64,000 nt of DNA from Candidatus Acidiferrales bacterium. Lineage in GTDB: Bacteria; Bacteroidota; Ignavibacteria; Kryptoniales; JAKASW01. The position numbers were made by a program, and so were the translations under genes. The stretch lies in the NCBI GenBank assembly GCA_035515795.1, contig DATJAY010000012.1:212532-276531 (forward strand), in the 5' to 3' direction. The notes under the pieces are model-generated. The model was not told the DNA's origin. It saw only the letters and a program-made list of their open reading frames with translations, and made no database searches. The stretch's first letter is position 1. Every line of letters starts with the position of its first letter. Below are positions 47,647 to 57,211 of this stretch, piece after piece.

Positions 47647-47901
47647 ATGAGCTTCTATGTGTATGTGTTGTCGAGCCTGACGGCAAAGCGATTCTACGTT
47701 GGTCAGACCAAAGACCTTACAGACAGGCTCAGGAGACACAACCGGGGAAGAGTGAAGTCGACGAAGGCATTTAGGCCGTGGTCGGTAGTCTATTTTGAAA
47801 AGTATGAGACGCGTGGAAAAGCAATGAGACGTGAGCGAGAGCTCAAGGGTCTCAAAGGGACTGCAAGATTTTTGGAAGTTGCTGGCGCAGCCAAATGGTA
47901 A
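47647..47901 (+). CDS. GIY-YIG endonuclease-domain protein
   Basis: 84 residues, a single GIY-YIG domain of the small UPF0213-like group: FYVYVLSS and RFYVGQTKDLTDRLRRHNRG hold the Y-x-Y and YVG motifs, and RRERELKG holds the expected catalytic Glu. The gene starts 6 bases after tRNA-Gln. Its last codons (AGAAKW) and stop TAA (47899-47901) lie inside the downstream tRNA-like copy. No known cellular role; this arrangement suggests association with a mobile or gene-duplicating unit. Longer in-frame reading through the tRNA is discarded. Confidence 0.88.
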   Translation: MSFYVYVLSSLTAKRFYVGQTKDLTDRLRRHNRGRVKSTKAFRPWSVVYFEKYETRGKAMRRERELKGLKGTARFLEVAGAAKW

Positions 47902-47963
47902 GGCATCCCGATCCCACTTGTGGAATCGGGACACTCGCAGGTTCGAATCCTGCAGCCCCAGCA
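47881..47963 (+). pseudogene. tRNA-like degenerate copy (downstream)
   Basis: Shares AAATGGTAAGGCA and CACTCGCAGGTTCGAATCC-type arms with the tRNA-Gln cluster. The T arm GCAGG-TTCGAAT-CCTGC is intact. The anticodon arm is a long hairpin TCCCGAT...ATCGGGA (47905-47930) with a 12-base loop instead of 5 bp and 7. The acceptor strands pair poorly (GCTGGCG with CCCCAGC, offset by 2 bases). It contains TTGTGGA, a possible former His anticodon loop. The GIY-YIG stop lies in its D arm. Confidence 0.65.
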
Positions 47964-48099
47964 ACGATTGACAAATTAGTTAACAAATCTGAGAAGTTTA
48001 TCTGAACTGCAAGGCGTTCCGACAGATTTTACTTTGTCGGAGATCCGAATTCTCCACTGCTGAGAATCCTTGCTGTATGAAAGAAAATCATTACCCATA

Positions 48100-49032
48100 A
48101 TGGATGGCATGAAAATATTTTCCGGCCGTAGCAATATTCCGCTTGCGGAAAAAATTGCTCATGAGATCGGCGAGCCTCTCGGAGAAAGAGAGATCGTTAA
48201 TTTTAGCGACGGTGAAATCTGGGTGAAGTACTCGGACAACATCCGGGGCTCGGATGTGTTCATCATACAGAGTACCTTCCCGCCTGCCGAGAATCTGATG
48301 GAACTTCTTATTATGATAGATGCCGCCAAACGCGCTTCCGCATCGAGAGTCACGGCGGTAATTCCGTATTTTGGATATGCGCGTCAGGATAGAAAGGATC
48401 AGCCGCGAGTCGCCATATCGTCGAAACTGATAGCCAATCTGCTGACCCAAGCCGGTGCATCGCGCATATTGACCATGGATTTGCACGCGGCTCAGATCCA
48501 GGGATTCTTCGACATACCGGTCGATCATTTGTACTCGTCTGCCGTTTTTGTGAAATACATCAAGGACTTAAAAATACCGAACCTGGTTGTTGTATCCCCC
48601 GATGTTGGCGGGATAAAATTTGCGCGGGCTTATGCAACGCGGCTCGAAGCAGATCTCGTGTTGATTGACAAGCGCAGGCCGAAGGCGAACGTCGCCGAAG
48701 TCGTAAATATTATAGGCGACGTGAAGGGCAAGAATGTGCTTATCGTTGATGATCTTATCGATACCGGTGGGACTTTTGTTGCGGGAGTCAATGCTCTGAA
48801 ATCGGCGGGCGTCACGGACGTTTATGGTGCCTGCACACATCCCGTCATGAGCGGGAACGCTTTTGAAAAAATAAGCAGGAGTCCGATTAAGAAACTCATA
48901 GTAAGCGACACCGTGCCGCTAAATCATACGTCTGAAAAAATCGAGGTTAGATCTGTGGCGAGGCTTTTTGCGGAAGCGATCAGACGAACTTATCAGAACG
49001 AATCAATTAGTTCATTATTCGAAATCAAGTAG
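48100..49032 (+). CDS. prs: Ribose-phosphate pyrophosphokinase
   Basis: Makes PRPP from ribose-5-phosphate and ATP. Motifs: MKIFSGRSN N-terminus, FSDGEIWVKYSDNIRG, YARQDRKDQPR, TMDLHAAQIQGFFD and the PRPP-binding loop VDDLIDTGGTF. About 310 residues, standard length. ATG at 48100 or 48109 fits the family start (the sequence MKIF starts at 48109); the TTG at 48070 is less likely. Leads a translation-related cluster with rplY 11 bases downstream. Confidence 0.96.
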   Translation: MDGMKIFSGRSNIPLAEKIAHEIGEPLGEREIVNFSDGEIWVKYSDNIRGSDVFIIQSTFPPAENLMELLIMIDAAKRASASRVTAVIPYFGYARQDRKDQPRVAISSKLIANLLTQAGASRILTMDLHAAQIQGFFDIPVDHLYSSAVFVKYIKDLKIPNLVVVSPDVGGIKFARAYATRLEADLVLIDKRRPKANVAEVVNIIGDVKGKNVLIVDDLIDTGGTFVAGVNALKSAGVTDVYGACTHPVMSGNAFEKISRSPIKKLIVSDTVPLNHTSEKIEVRSVARLFAEAIRRTYQNESISSLFEIK

Positions 49033-49043
49033 TAGAGGAAGCG

Positions 49044-49760
49044 ATGGAAGAAGTTGTTTTGAATGTTGAGAAAAGGACTTTGCTGGGTAAGAAATCGAAA
49101 AGGCTTTTTGTTGAGAAAAAGATTCCCGGGGTATTTTATCTCGGAGCAGAGAATATAGTGGTACAGGCTGACGAAGCGCCGGTCCGCGGCCTTGCGACCT
49201 CGCGTACGACTCATCTCATCAAAGTAAAATTCCAGGATGGTACAGAACGCCGCGCCATCCTGAACGATGTACAGTTTGATCCAGTTGCCGGCAAGATCCT
49301 GCATTTTGATCTCCACGGAATCAAAGAAGGACAGAAAATAACTGTGCAGGTTCCCGTCCAGCTTGTAGGAACACCTAAGGGGGTCAAGGACGGAGGAATA
49401 ATCCAGCACTCGATTCATAGGATCAAGATTCAATGTGATCCGGAAAATGTTCCCGAACATGTCGAGATCAATATCGATGAACTTGGAATTGCAGATTCTA
49501 TTCATATAAAAGATCTCAAATTGGATGGGGTGAAAATTCTCGACAATCCTGAATCTGCGATCGTGACGGTGGTTCCGCCTCCGACCATCAAAGAGGAGAC
49601 TCCGGAAACTGCGGCTGTAGCTACTGAGGAGCCGACAGAGCCCGAGGTGATCGGTAAGACGAAGAAGGCTGAGGAAGGTGAAGAGGAACCGGAGGAGACC
49701 GAGAAAGCAAAAGAGAAGGAAAAACCCAAGGATAAGGAAAAGGAGAAGGAAAAGAAGTAG
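49044..49760 (+). CDS. rplY: 50S ribosomal protein L25 (Ctc form)
   Basis: 238 residues: N-terminal L25 domain (LNVEKRTLLGKKSKRLFVEKKIPG) binding 5S rRNA, then the CTC-type beta domain (about 100-190, with VNIDELGIADSIHIKDLKL-like text). A highly charged Glu/Lys tail (about 195-238) of KEKE type follows, of uncertain role. AGGAAG (49036-49041) precedes the ATG. It is 49 bases ahead of pth, the common rplY-pth order. Confidence 0.95.
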   Translation: MEEVVLNVEKRTLLGKKSKRLFVEKKIPGVFYLGAENIVVQADEAPVRGLATSRTTHLIKVKFQDGTERRAILNDVQFDPVAGKILHFDLHGIKEGQKITVQVPVQLVGTPKGVKDGGIIQHSIHRIKIQCDPENVPEHVEINIDELGIADSIHIKDLKLDGVKILDNPESAIVTVVPPPTIKEETPETAAVATEEPTEPEVIGKTKKAEEGEEEPEETEKAKEKEKPKDKEKEKEKK

Positions 49761-49808
49761 AGAAGCAAGGTCGTTGCTTTTGTACTTTCCGAAACGCCAA
49801 GGTTTTGA

Positions 49809-50381
49809 TTGGTGAGCCAAAAGATGATTGTAGGTCTGGGAAACGTAGGTCGGGAATATGAAGGAACACGCCATAACGTCGGCTTCATGGTTGTCGACGA
49901 GGTTTCTGCAAAATCGAGAAAAAGTTTTGCGCCGGGGAAGGGGGAATATTATTTTTCTGAAATCCGGTACGCTGGTGAAGAAGTCATTCTAGTGAAACCC
50001 ACGACTTTCATGAACAACAGCGGTATCGCCGTTAAGGATGCCATGGACAGGTTTGGCACGAGGCTCGAAGACTTGTTGGTTGTTTATGACGATTTCAATA
50101 TACCGCTTACGAAGCTCCGTATGAAAAAGGGCGGCAGCGATGGCGGCCACAACGGAGTTTACTCTGTCATATATCATTTAAACGATGACGGTTTCCCGCG
50201 TTTGAGATGCGGCATAGGGAGCGATAAAGTTGTGCCGGGAAGAGACATGGTGGATTTTGTTCTTTCGAAATTTGATGCGGTTGAAGTTCCTGAGGTAAGG
50301 AAAATGGTGATGGATGCTGCGGATGCGGTATTCGCCTTCATTGATGAAGGGATTGAAATTGCTATGAACAGATTTAATTAG
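49809..50381 (+). CDS. pth: Peptidyl-tRNA hydrolase
   Basis: Releases tRNA from prematurely ended peptidyl-tRNA. GLGNVGREYEGTRHNVGF contains the catalytic His; KPTTFMNNSG and VYDDFNIP follow, with the catalytic Asp. RMKKGGSDGGHNGVYS completes the family signature. 190 residues. TTG (49809), GTG (49812) and ATG (49824) are all possible starts; the family N-terminus favours one close to MIVGLGN at 49824. Confidence 0.95.
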   Translation: MVSQKMIVGLGNVGREYEGTRHNVGFMVVDEVSAKSRKSFAPGKGEYYFSEIRYAGEEVILVKPTTFMNNSGIAVKDAMDRFGTRLEDLLVVYDDFNIPLTKLRMKKGGSDGGHNGVYSVIYHLNDDGFPRLRCGIGSDKVVPGRDMVDFVLSKFDAVEVPEVRKMVMDAADAVFAFIDEGIEIAMNRFN

Positions 50382-50396
50382 ATGCTATCGTCTAAC

Positions 50397-50406
50397 AAGG
50401 AGGTGA
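50397..50406 (+). promoter_or_regulatory. Perfect Shine-Dalgarno of rpsF
   Basis: AAGGAGGTGA is fully complementary to the 16S rRNA 3' end. It is 6 bases before the CTG at 50413, which decides that start. Confidence 0.85.
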
Positions 50407-50412
50407 AGTAAA

Positions 50413-50817
50413 CTGAATATCGTTCAACGTGAATACGAAACAACGTTTATCATAAATTCCAATCTCGAAGATAATCAGGTCGAGACGGTAATAACACGTT
50501 ATCAAGAATTCATATCAAAGAACGGTGGCGAAGTGACGAACGCGGACCGCTGGGGAAGAAGGCGCCTTGCGTATCCAATTAAGAAAAGGAATGCCGGCTT
50601 CTACATACAGCTGCTGCACAAGTCACCGACCGATATGGTTCCCAAGCTGGAGCAGGTGTTCAAGCTTGATGAAGATGTCATTCGACATCTTACCGTTGTA
50701 GTTGACAAGAACATGTTGAAAGCGCGTGCAGGTGTAAAAAAACGCCGGCGGCAGCGCGTTTCCAAAACCGAGCAGGCAGATATACCGACTGCTATGGCTG
50801 AAAAAGATCACAACTAG
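50413..50817 (+). CDS. rpsF: 30S ribosomal protein S6, apparent CTG start
   Basis: 134 residues. From the CTG the sequence reads (M)NIVQREYETTFIINSNLED, then GGEVTNADRWGRRRLAYPIKKRNAGFYI and a Lys/Arg-rich tail, a full S6. An in-frame TGA lies at 50404, and no ATG, GTG or TTG occurs before the GTG at 50533, which would remove the first 40 residues and half of the fold. The perfect Shine-Dalgarno just upstream supports CTG. Gene order rpsF-ssb-rpsR-rplI is the classic operon. Confidence 0.9.
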   Translation: MNIVQREYETTFIINSNLEDNQVETVITRYQEFISKNGGEVTNADRWGRRRLAYPIKKRNAGFYIQLLHKSPTDMVPKLEQVFKLDEDVIRHLTVVVDKNMLKARAGVKKRRRQRVSKTEQADIPTAMAEKDHN

Positions 50818-50902
50818 AAACAGTGGTTGGTGGTAGGCCCTTAGCCGTGAGCTGAGAGCGGACTTCCAATTGCGGCCTTATAATTTTTATGATGGAGGAT
50901 TT

Positions 50903-51415
50903 ATGGCTGATCTAAAGATGCCCGAAATGAATAGCGTCATAATTGCCGGAAATCTTACTAGAGATCCTGTCTTTCGCGAAACGACGAACGGAACTCCGGT
51001 TGTGAATTTTACAGTCGCTTCCAATAGAAAATTCCGCGACAGCGGGAACCAATGGCAGGAAGATGTCTGCTACGTCGGGGTTGTTGCGTGGAACAAGCTT
51101 GCCGACAGCTGTCGCGACAAATTAAAGAAGGGTAATGCCGTTTTGGTTGATGGAGAACTGCAAAGCCGGAATTGGAAAACTGACGACGGGCATCATCGTT
51201 CGATCGTAGAGATCAAAGCAAGAAGGATACAGTTCCTGAACAAACAAGGTCATTTCAACGATGTTTCCCCTGAGCAGGTTGCAGACGAAGAGCCATCATC
51301 GTTCACGGATGATTCTTTCGATCATTTCTTGTCGAGTGAGGAATCTGAATTGCTTAAAAATAACGGAATACAGGCGCAGGACATCGCGTCTCAACAAAAA
51401 TCAGTGAGTAAATGA
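50903..51415 (+). CDS. ssb: Single-stranded DNA-binding protein
   Basis: 170 residues. OB fold with [35 protein letters not shown] and [11 protein letters not shown]. The tail is acidic but ends in QQKSVSK, lacking the usual DDxPF tip that recruits partner proteins; whether that is real or a family trait is unclear. GGAGG (50893-50897) fixes the ATG at 50903. Part of the rpsF-ssb-rpsR-rplI operon. Confidence 0.95.
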   Translation: MADLKMPEMNSVIIAGNLTRDPVFRETTNGTPVVNFTVASNRKFRDSGNQWQEDVCYVGVVAWNKLADSCRDKLKKGNAVLVDGELQSRNWKTDDGHHRSIVEIKARRIQFLNKQGHFNDVSPEQVADEEPSSFTDDSFDHFLSSEESELLKNNGIQAQDIASQQKSVSK

Positions 51416-51416
51416 A

Positions 51417-51653
51417 TTGGTACCAGTCAAAGAAATAAAGAAGAGAAAAATCTGCAGGTTCTGTGAGAACGGAGACGTTTATGTCGATTACAAGGACGAC
51501 AAACGTCTAATAAAGTTTACCTCCGAGCAGGGGAAAATTATTCCCCGGCGCGTGACAGGAACCTGCGCGAAACACCAGCGGCAGCTTGCTCTCGCGATTA
51601 AACGCGCGCGCCATCTTGCCATGTTGCCTTACGTTTCGGACATAATTAGATAG
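51417..51653 (+). CDS. rpsR: 30S ribosomal protein S18
   Basis: 78 residues with [15 protein letters not shown], the zinc-ribbon-type C+ form, and [25 protein letters not shown]. Start TTG, 2 bases after the ssb stop, so translationally coupled. Pairs with S6 on the 30S platform. Confidence 0.96.
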   Translation: MVPVKEIKKRKICRFCENGDVYVDYKDDKRLIKFTSEQGKIIPRRVTGTCAKHQRQLALAIKRARHLAMLPYVSDIIR

Positions 51654-51734
51654 TAACCTGTTATCAGTCATCGGAGGTTGGTGGGATGTCTATCACTCTG
51701 AGAACTGAAAACTGTAAATTTTTTTGGAGTCGAT

Positions 51735-52184
51735 ATGAAAGTAATACTGAGAAAAAATTATGAAGGTCTCGGTGAAATAGGAAAAGTGATCGATGTGCGT
51801 GACGGCTATGCGAGGAATTTCTTAATTCCACAGAAAGTTGCATATCCCTTCGCACCGGGTTACTTGAAGATGATCGAGAACGAAAAGAAAGCATACGAGG
51901 CGAAGCTGAACCGCGAAGTACATGATGCGAAGACGCTGGCCGAGAAACTGAACGGCGTCGAAATATCGCTCGAGGTCCAGGCCGGTGAAGAGGACAAATT
52001 ATTCGGATCGGTTACTTCGCAGATGATTGTGGACAAACTTGCGGAAAAGGGATTCGAGGTCGATCGGAGACGCGTCGAGCTGGCCGAGCCGATTAAGTCG
52101 ATCGGGGAGTACAAAGTGCCTTTGAAACTTCATCAACAAGTGACCACTGAGATAAAGGTTTCAGTGAAGAAACAGGCGGAATAA
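51735..52184 (+). CDS. rplI: 50S ribosomal protein L9
   Basis: 149 residues: N-terminal domain MKVILRKNYEGLGEIGKVIDVRDGYARNFLIPQKVA, a long helix (about 40-80) and a C-terminal RNA-binding domain. TTTTTTTGGAGTCG precedes the ATG (GGAG at 51724-51727). Last gene of the ribosomal operon. Confidence 0.97.
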   Translation: MKVILRKNYEGLGEIGKVIDVRDGYARNFLIPQKVAYPFAPGYLKMIENEKKAYEAKLNREVHDAKTLAEKLNGVEISLEVQAGEEDKLFGSVTSQMIVDKLAEKGFEVDRRRVELAEPIKSIGEYKVPLKLHQQVTTEIKVSVKKQAE

Positions 52185-52340
52185 ATAGTCTTTTGCGGAT
52201 TGAACCTTTGTTCCGCACCAAACATCTCATTAAGCGATGCTAGTTTGCTCTTCACGAGTTCGGTTTGATCCGGTTATCTCGAGCCGCAAGATTTACCTAA
52301 ACAGCCTTGAGTTTCTTTCTAACCTAACGGGGAATGGAAA

Positions 52341-53063
52341 TTGGAGAACGTAAATATCCTCACTGCTTTTCTGTTCGGGATAATCTCCTTCATATCTCCG
52401 TGTGTCCTGCCGATCGTGCCGGGGTATCTGTCATTCATCAGTGGTTATAGTTTTGACGAGATGGTCACGCGCTCGGAATTGTTCAAGAAAGTGACTCTTA
52501 ATTCTGTGTTTTTTGTGCTAGGATTTTCCGTTGTCTTTGTGGCCCTTGGAGCTTCCGCGACGGCTATCGGGCAGTTGCTTGTTCAGAAATTAAATTTGTT
52601 TTCCAAGATAGCAGGCGCAATAATCATTGTGTTCGGCCTTCATATGATCGGATTGTTCAGAATAAAATTTTTAAATTACGAGAAGAGGTTTCATACGGCA
52701 AAAAAAATCGGTCTTCTCGGTTCGTTTGTTGCCGGACTTGCATTTGCCTTTGGATGGACACCGTGTATCGGGCCGGTTCTCGCTGCGATACTGGCGATCG
52801 CGGCTCAGCAAGACACCATCGGCAAAGGAGTGATACTCCTTTCTGCTTATTCGCTTGGACTGGGCGTGCCTTTCTTGGCGACGAGCCTGAGCATAAATGC
52901 ATTTCTCAGATTCTTCAGGAGATTCAGCAAGTACATCAGATGGGTTGAAGTGACAGGTGGAATTTTGTTAGTATTGGTTGGAATTTTGATAATGACGAAC
53001 AATTTGACCGTGCTCTCAGGTTATTTTGCAAAGTGGTTCCCATTTCTCAATGAGCTGTCATGA
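52341..53063 (+). CDS. ccdA: CcdA/DsbD-type membrane electron carrier
   Basis: 240 residues with six predicted helices. The two redox cysteines appear in FISPCVLPIVPG (near 22) and FGWTPCIGPVLAA (near 141), the hallmark of CcdA. It moves electrons from cytoplasmic thioredoxin to periplasmic thiol proteins such as cytochrome c assembly factors. TTG start. The TlpA-like protein at 59282 and the heme in NirK are possible clients; that link is inference. Confidence 0.9.
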   Translation: MENVNILTAFLFGIISFISPCVLPIVPGYLSFISGYSFDEMVTRSELFKKVTLNSVFFVLGFSVVFVALGASATAIGQLLVQKLNLFSKIAGAIIIVFGLHMIGLFRIKFLNYEKRFHTAKKIGLLGSFVAGLAFAFGWTPCIGPVLAAILAIAAQQDTIGKGVILLSAYSLGLGVPFLATSLSINAFLRFFRRFSKYIRWVEVTGGILLVLVGILIMTNNLTVLSGYFAKWFPFLNELS

Positions 53064-53088
53064 ACGCTATTATAAAGAGGTAATTTGA

Positions 53089-54924
53089 ATGAGTAAGAAG
53101 ACTAAGATACTGGATGCTGTTGTGATCCGATTCGCTGGTGATTCGGGAGACGGGATGCAGTTGACGGGTACGCAATTTACAAACACGACGGCGCTTGCCG
53201 GAAACGATTTGAGCACTCTTCCGGATTATCCTGCCGAGATTAGGGCGCCTGCCGGAACATTGTTCGGAGTTTCGAGTTTCCAGCTTCATTTTTCAAGCGA
53301 AGATATTCTTACACCCGGCGATCATCCGGATGTCCTCGTTGCGATGAATCCTGCGGCGCTGAAAGTTCACCTGAAAGATTTGAAGAACGGCGGATTGATA
53401 CTCGCCAATACGGATTCCTTTGACGACAAAAATCTTGAGCTTGCAGGATATAAATCAAATCCATTGACGGATGGTTCGCTTGTAGATTATCAAGTGATCG
53501 ATGTCCCGATAACAAAGTTGACGTTAAACACTTTGCAGGGGATCGGATTGACTCAGAAAGAGATGGTGCGCTGCAAAAATTTCTTCGCCCTCGGGCTGAT
53601 GTACTGGATGTATTCACGCGCGACGGAAGCGACGGAAGAATGGATTCGAGAAAAATTCGGCAGCGAGCCGAAAATCGCGGAGGCCAATCTTAAAGCATTG
53701 AAAGCAGGTTACTATTACGGCGACACGACGGAGGCGTTTGCTTCCCGGTTCGAAGTGAAGCCCGCACAACTGAAACCCGGTCTGTACAGGAATATTACCG
53801 GCAATGAAGCGACCGCTCTCGGATTTGTGGCCGCTGCGAGTAAAGCCGGTGTGCCACTTTATTATGCGAGTTACCCGATTACTCCCGCGAGCGACATTTT
53901 GCACAACTTATCGATGTACAAGAATTTCGGGGTGAAGACCTTCCAGGCTGAAGATGAAATTGCGGCTGCAGGGGCAGCTCTCGGTGCGTCTTATGCCGGC
54001 AACCTGGCGGTGACTGGAACAAGCGGTCCGGGCGCGGCATTGAAATCAGAAACTATCAGTCTCGGGATCATGCTCGAGCTTCCTCTGGTTATCGTCGATG
54101 TGCAGCGCGGAGGACCCTCAACCGGTTTGCCCACAAAGACAGAGCAGGCAGATTTAATGTTTGTGACTTACGGACGCCATGGTGAGGCTCCCGCTCCCGT
54201 GCTCGCAGCCGCGACTCCCGCGGATTGTTTTAATATGGCTTATGAAGCTGCTAGAATTGCAGTCAAATATATGACGCCGGTGTACTTGCTTACGGATGGC
54301 TATCTCGCGAACGGCAGCGAACCGTGGCTCGTTCCGGATGCTAAGGACCTTCCCGAAATCTCGGTACATTTCAGGTCCGATCCTGAAAATTTCCATCCTT
54401 ATTCGAGGAACGAAAATAATGTCAGACCGTGGGCAATTCCCGGTGTGCCGGGCCTTGAGCACAGAATTGGCGGTCTGGAAAAACAAAATATATCCGGCAA
54501 TGTCAGCTACGACCCGGATAACCATGATTTCATGGTACACTTGAGAGCCGAGAAGGTGAAGGGCATCGAGAAAGACATTCCCATGCAGGAAGTTTACGGC
54601 GAAGAGAGCGGCGATCTTCTCGCAGTGAGCTGGGGCGGCACCTTCGGCGCAGTTCGGTCAAGCGTCGAAAGACTGCGTAAGCTGCACTATAAGGTGTCCC
54701 ATGTTCATCTTCGATATCTGAATCCATTTCCCAGAAACCTGGGAAACATTCTGAAAAATTTTAAAAATGTTTTTGTGCCCGAGATTAATCTGGGCCAGCT
54801 TTCGAAACTCTTGAGGAGCGAATTTCTCATTCCGGTTGTTCAGTTTAATAAGGTGAGAGGGTTACCTCTTCGATCCAATGAATTAGATAAAGCAATCAAA
54901 GATGTTTTAGGAGGTGCTAAATAA
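53089..54924 (+). CDS. korA: 2-oxoacid:ferredoxin oxidoreductase, fused gamma-alpha subunit
   Basis: 611 residues. The gamma domain (about 1-190: [34 protein letters not shown]) is fused to the alpha domain (about 205-611: [50 protein letters not shown]). This organisation is typical of 2-oxoglutarate:ferredoxin oxidoreductases used in anaerobic or reductive TCA metabolism; pyruvate as substrate cannot be excluded. It overlaps korB by one base (TAATG). Confidence 0.9.
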   Translation: MSKKTKILDAVVIRFAGDSGDGMQLTGTQFTNTTALAGNDLSTLPDYPAEIRAPAGTLFGVSSFQLHFSSEDILTPGDHPDVLVAMNPAALKVHLKDLKNGGLILANTDSFDDKNLELAGYKSNPLTDGSLVDYQVIDVPITKLTLNTLQGIGLTQKEMVRCKNFFALGLMYWMYSRATEATEEWIREKFGSEPKIAEANLKALKAGYYYGDTTEAFASRFEVKPAQLKPGLYRNITGNEATALGFVAAASKAGVPLYYASYPITPASDILHNLSMYKNFGVKTFQAEDEIAAAGAALGASYAGNLAVTGTSGPGAALKSETISLGIMLELPLVIVDVQRGGPSTGLPTKTEQADLMFVTYGRHGEAPAPVLAAATPADCFNMAYEAARIAVKYMTPVYLLTDGYLANGSEPWLVPDAKDLPEISVHFRSDPENFHPYSRNENNVRPWAIPGVPGLEHRIGGLEKQNISGNVSYDPDNHDFMVHLRAEKVKGIEKDIPMQEVYGEESGDLLAVSWGGTFGAVRSSVERLRKLHYKVSHVHLRYLNPFPRNLGNILKNFKNVFVPEINLGQLSKLLRSEFLIPVVQFNKVRGLPLRSNELDKAIKDVLGGAK

Positions 54925-55967
54925 TGGCTATAACTGGTGGAAATGGTGAAGTCCAGGCGAAGAAATATACGGCGAAAGATTTCGCTTCAGATCAGGATGT
55001 AAGGTGGTGTCCCGGATGTGGTGACTACTCTATTCTGGCGCAGATGCAGAGAATTCTTCCCGAGCTCGACGTCTCGAAAGAAAAACACGTATTTGTGTCA
55101 GGCATCGGCTGCTCGAGCAGGTTTCCGTATTACATGGAAGCCTACGGTGTTCATGGAATACATGGACGTGCTCCAGCAATTGCAACCGGAGTGAAAACCG
55201 CGAATCCGGATCTTACCGTCTGGGTCGCGACCGGTGACGGCGACGCGCTTTCGATCGGTGGAAATCATTTCATACACGCATTACGGCGAAATGTTGGCTT
55301 GAAGATACTTCTGTTCAATAACAGGATTTACGGCTTGACGAAAGGTCAATACTCACCGACCTCTGAGCTCGGCAAGAAAACAAAGTCGACGCCTTACGGG
55401 ACGGTAGATTATCCGTTCAACCCTGTTCAGCTTGCGCTTGGCGCCGCCGGGACTTTCGTGGCGCGCTCGATGGACCGCGATCCCAAGCATCTTCAGCAGA
55501 TTCTTCTTCGTGCAGCGAGACATCATGGAACAGCTTTCCTGGAAATTTACCAGAACTGCAACGTCTTTAATGACGGAGCATTCGAGATCCTTACCGAGAA
55601 AGAAACGAAAGCGGACAATGTCGTCTACCTAGAAAACGGTAAGCCGTTGATCTTCGGAAAGGAAAACGACAAAGGAATTAGGTTGAACGTTTTCACGCCG
55701 GAAGTCGTATCTTTGAAAGACGGCAAATGGAGTGTGAACGACATTCTGGTTTACAACGAATCTTCGCTTGACCTTGCAGTGCTCCTCGCGACTTTCAGCG
55801 AGAGACCGGGTCTCCCGACACCTGTCGGAGTTTTTTACCAGGTCGAGCGGAAGAGCTACGAAGAATTGATGATCGAGCAAATAGAAGCAGTTACAAAAAA
55901 GAGAGGTGCCGGAGATCTTGACAAACTCTTAAAGTCCGGTAATACCTGGGTCGTTTCTGCAAACTAG
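54924..55967 (+). CDS. korB: 2-oxoacid:ferredoxin oxidoreductase, beta subunit
   Basis: 347 residues. WCPGCGDYSILA, GIGCSSRFPYY and a further Cys in YQNCNVFNDG supply [4Fe-4S] ligands; GDGDALSIGGNHFIHALRRN is the thiamine-diphosphate motif. No separate ferredoxin-like delta subunit is encoded, as expected for the Kor type. Follows korA directly and is ended by a terminator at 55975. Confidence 0.93.
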   Translation: MAITGGNGEVQAKKYTAKDFASDQDVRWCPGCGDYSILAQMQRILPELDVSKEKHVFVSGIGCSSRFPYYMEAYGVHGIHGRAPAIATGVKTANPDLTVWVATGDGDALSIGGNHFIHALRRNVGLKILLFNNRIYGLTKGQYSPTSELGKKTKSTPYGTVDYPFNPVQLALGAAGTFVARSMDRDPKHLQQILLRAARHHGTAFLEIYQNCNVFNDGAFEILTEKETKADNVVYLENGKPLIFGKENDKGIRLNVFTPEVVSLKDGKWSVNDILVYNESSLDLAVLLATFSERPGLPTPVGVFYQVERKSYEELMIEQIEAVTKKRGAGDLDKLLKSGNTWVVSAN

Positions 55968-55974
55968 TCTTTTG

Positions 55975-55997
55975 GGGGAATCGCGTGATTCCCCTTT
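55975..55997 (+). terminator. Terminator after korB
   Basis: Stem GGGGAATC (55975-55982)/GATTCCCC (55987-55994), loop GCGT, then a short T-run. It lies 7 bases after the korB stop. Confidence 0.75.
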
Positions 55998-56176
55998 CTT
56001 ATTTGTGATATCTGTTAAGTGATTCAAAATCCTAAGCTCCGATAGATGAATTCCAAACGATTGCCGGTGCCGAAATCCCGCCGGTTTTGTTTTGGACACG
56101 GGATTTGCGATTCAGTATTTCTTCAATCTTGAAATCTGAGATTAGGAGCTCCTTATTAGTGCATGATGGAGGATAA

Positions 56177-57211
56177 ATGATCCACTCACCGGTCCTTGCC
56201 GTGAAAGAAATTGCGAACATTTTCAGGATGCTGGTCGATGACAACGTCAAGTTTGTTCTGACCACTCATGTTAACCCGGACGCCGACGGACTTGGATCGG
56301 AACTTGCCTTGCATCGATTCTTGAAAAAATTAAGAAAGTCATCTGCAATATTAAATCACAGTGAGACGCCGGCAAACCATGCTTTCATGGACTACGATAA
56401 CGAAATTAAGAAATTTGATCCCGAAAAGGACGGCAAACTCGTTCTCGGCGCAGATGTATTGGTTGCCGTTGACATGAACAATCCTTCCCGATTGCGAAGC
56501 ATGGAGAAATCTTTTCTTGAAAGCAAAGCAAGGAAAGTGATCATCGATCATCATCTCGAAGCACAGGATTTTGTGGACTACCAGCTCATAGATTTGGATT
56601 CTCCTGCGACGGCAGAAATTGTTTATAAATGCCTGATGGCTTATGATCCTAACCTTTTGGATAAAGGAATTGCCGAAGCTTTATATGCTGCGATAATGAC
56701 GGACACTGGTTCATTTCGTTTTCCACGGACGGATGGAGATATTCATCGCGTCACGGCCCATCTTCTCGATGTCGGTGTCGACCCGAACTACATCTATAAC
56801 AATTTATACGAGCAGAATTCGATTGGCAGGACTAGACTTCTCGGTGAAGTTCTCCAGAACGTTCAATTGGCTTACGAAGGAAAAGTGGCATACTTCTCGA
56901 TCACCCAAGAGCAGCTGAAAAAGAATCGCGTTGTTCCGGATGAGACGGAACAATTTGCTAACTACGCAGGCGCAATTTCCGGGGTCGTGGTCTCAATTTT
57001 TTTCATGGAGCTGCCGGATGGAATCAAGATCAGCTTCAGGTCCAAGGGTGATGTTTCCGTGAACGAGCTCGCAAAACTTTACGGGGGAGGAGGGCACAAG
57101 AATGCGGCGGGCGCGAGGCTGTTCGGCGCGCATCTCGATGAAATAATACCGAGAGTTTTGAAAGACGCATCAAGAATCCTGCCATCGAAAAATATTTCGG
57201 AGGAGAAATGA
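56177..57211 (+). CDS. DHH/DHHA1 phosphoesterase (NrnA-like)
   Basis: 344 residues. Manganese-binding DHH motifs TTHVNPDADGLGSEL, VDMNNP, IDHH and MTDTGSFRF, plus the DHHA1 motif KLYGGGGHKNAAGA near 294-307. This domain set marks nano-RNase and pAp phosphatase NrnA, which turns over oligoribonucleotides and pAp. No membrane or CBS domain is present. pepA overlaps its stop by 4 bases. Confidence 0.9.
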   Translation: MIHSPVLAVKEIANIFRMLVDDNVKFVLTTHVNPDADGLGSELALHRFLKKLRKSSAILNHSETPANHAFMDYDNEIKKFDPEKDGKLVLGADVLVAVDMNNPSRLRSMEKSFLESKARKVIIDHHLEAQDFVDYQLIDLDSPATAEIVYKCLMAYDPNLLDKGIAEALYAAIMTDTGSFRFPRTDGDIHRVTAHLLDVGVDPNYIYNNLYEQNSIGRTRLLGEVLQNVQLAYEGKVAYFSITQEQLKKNRVVPDETEQFANYAGAISGVVVSIFFMELPDGIKISFRSKGDVSVNELAKLYGGGGHKNAAGARLFGAHLDEIIPRVLKDASRILPSKNISEEK

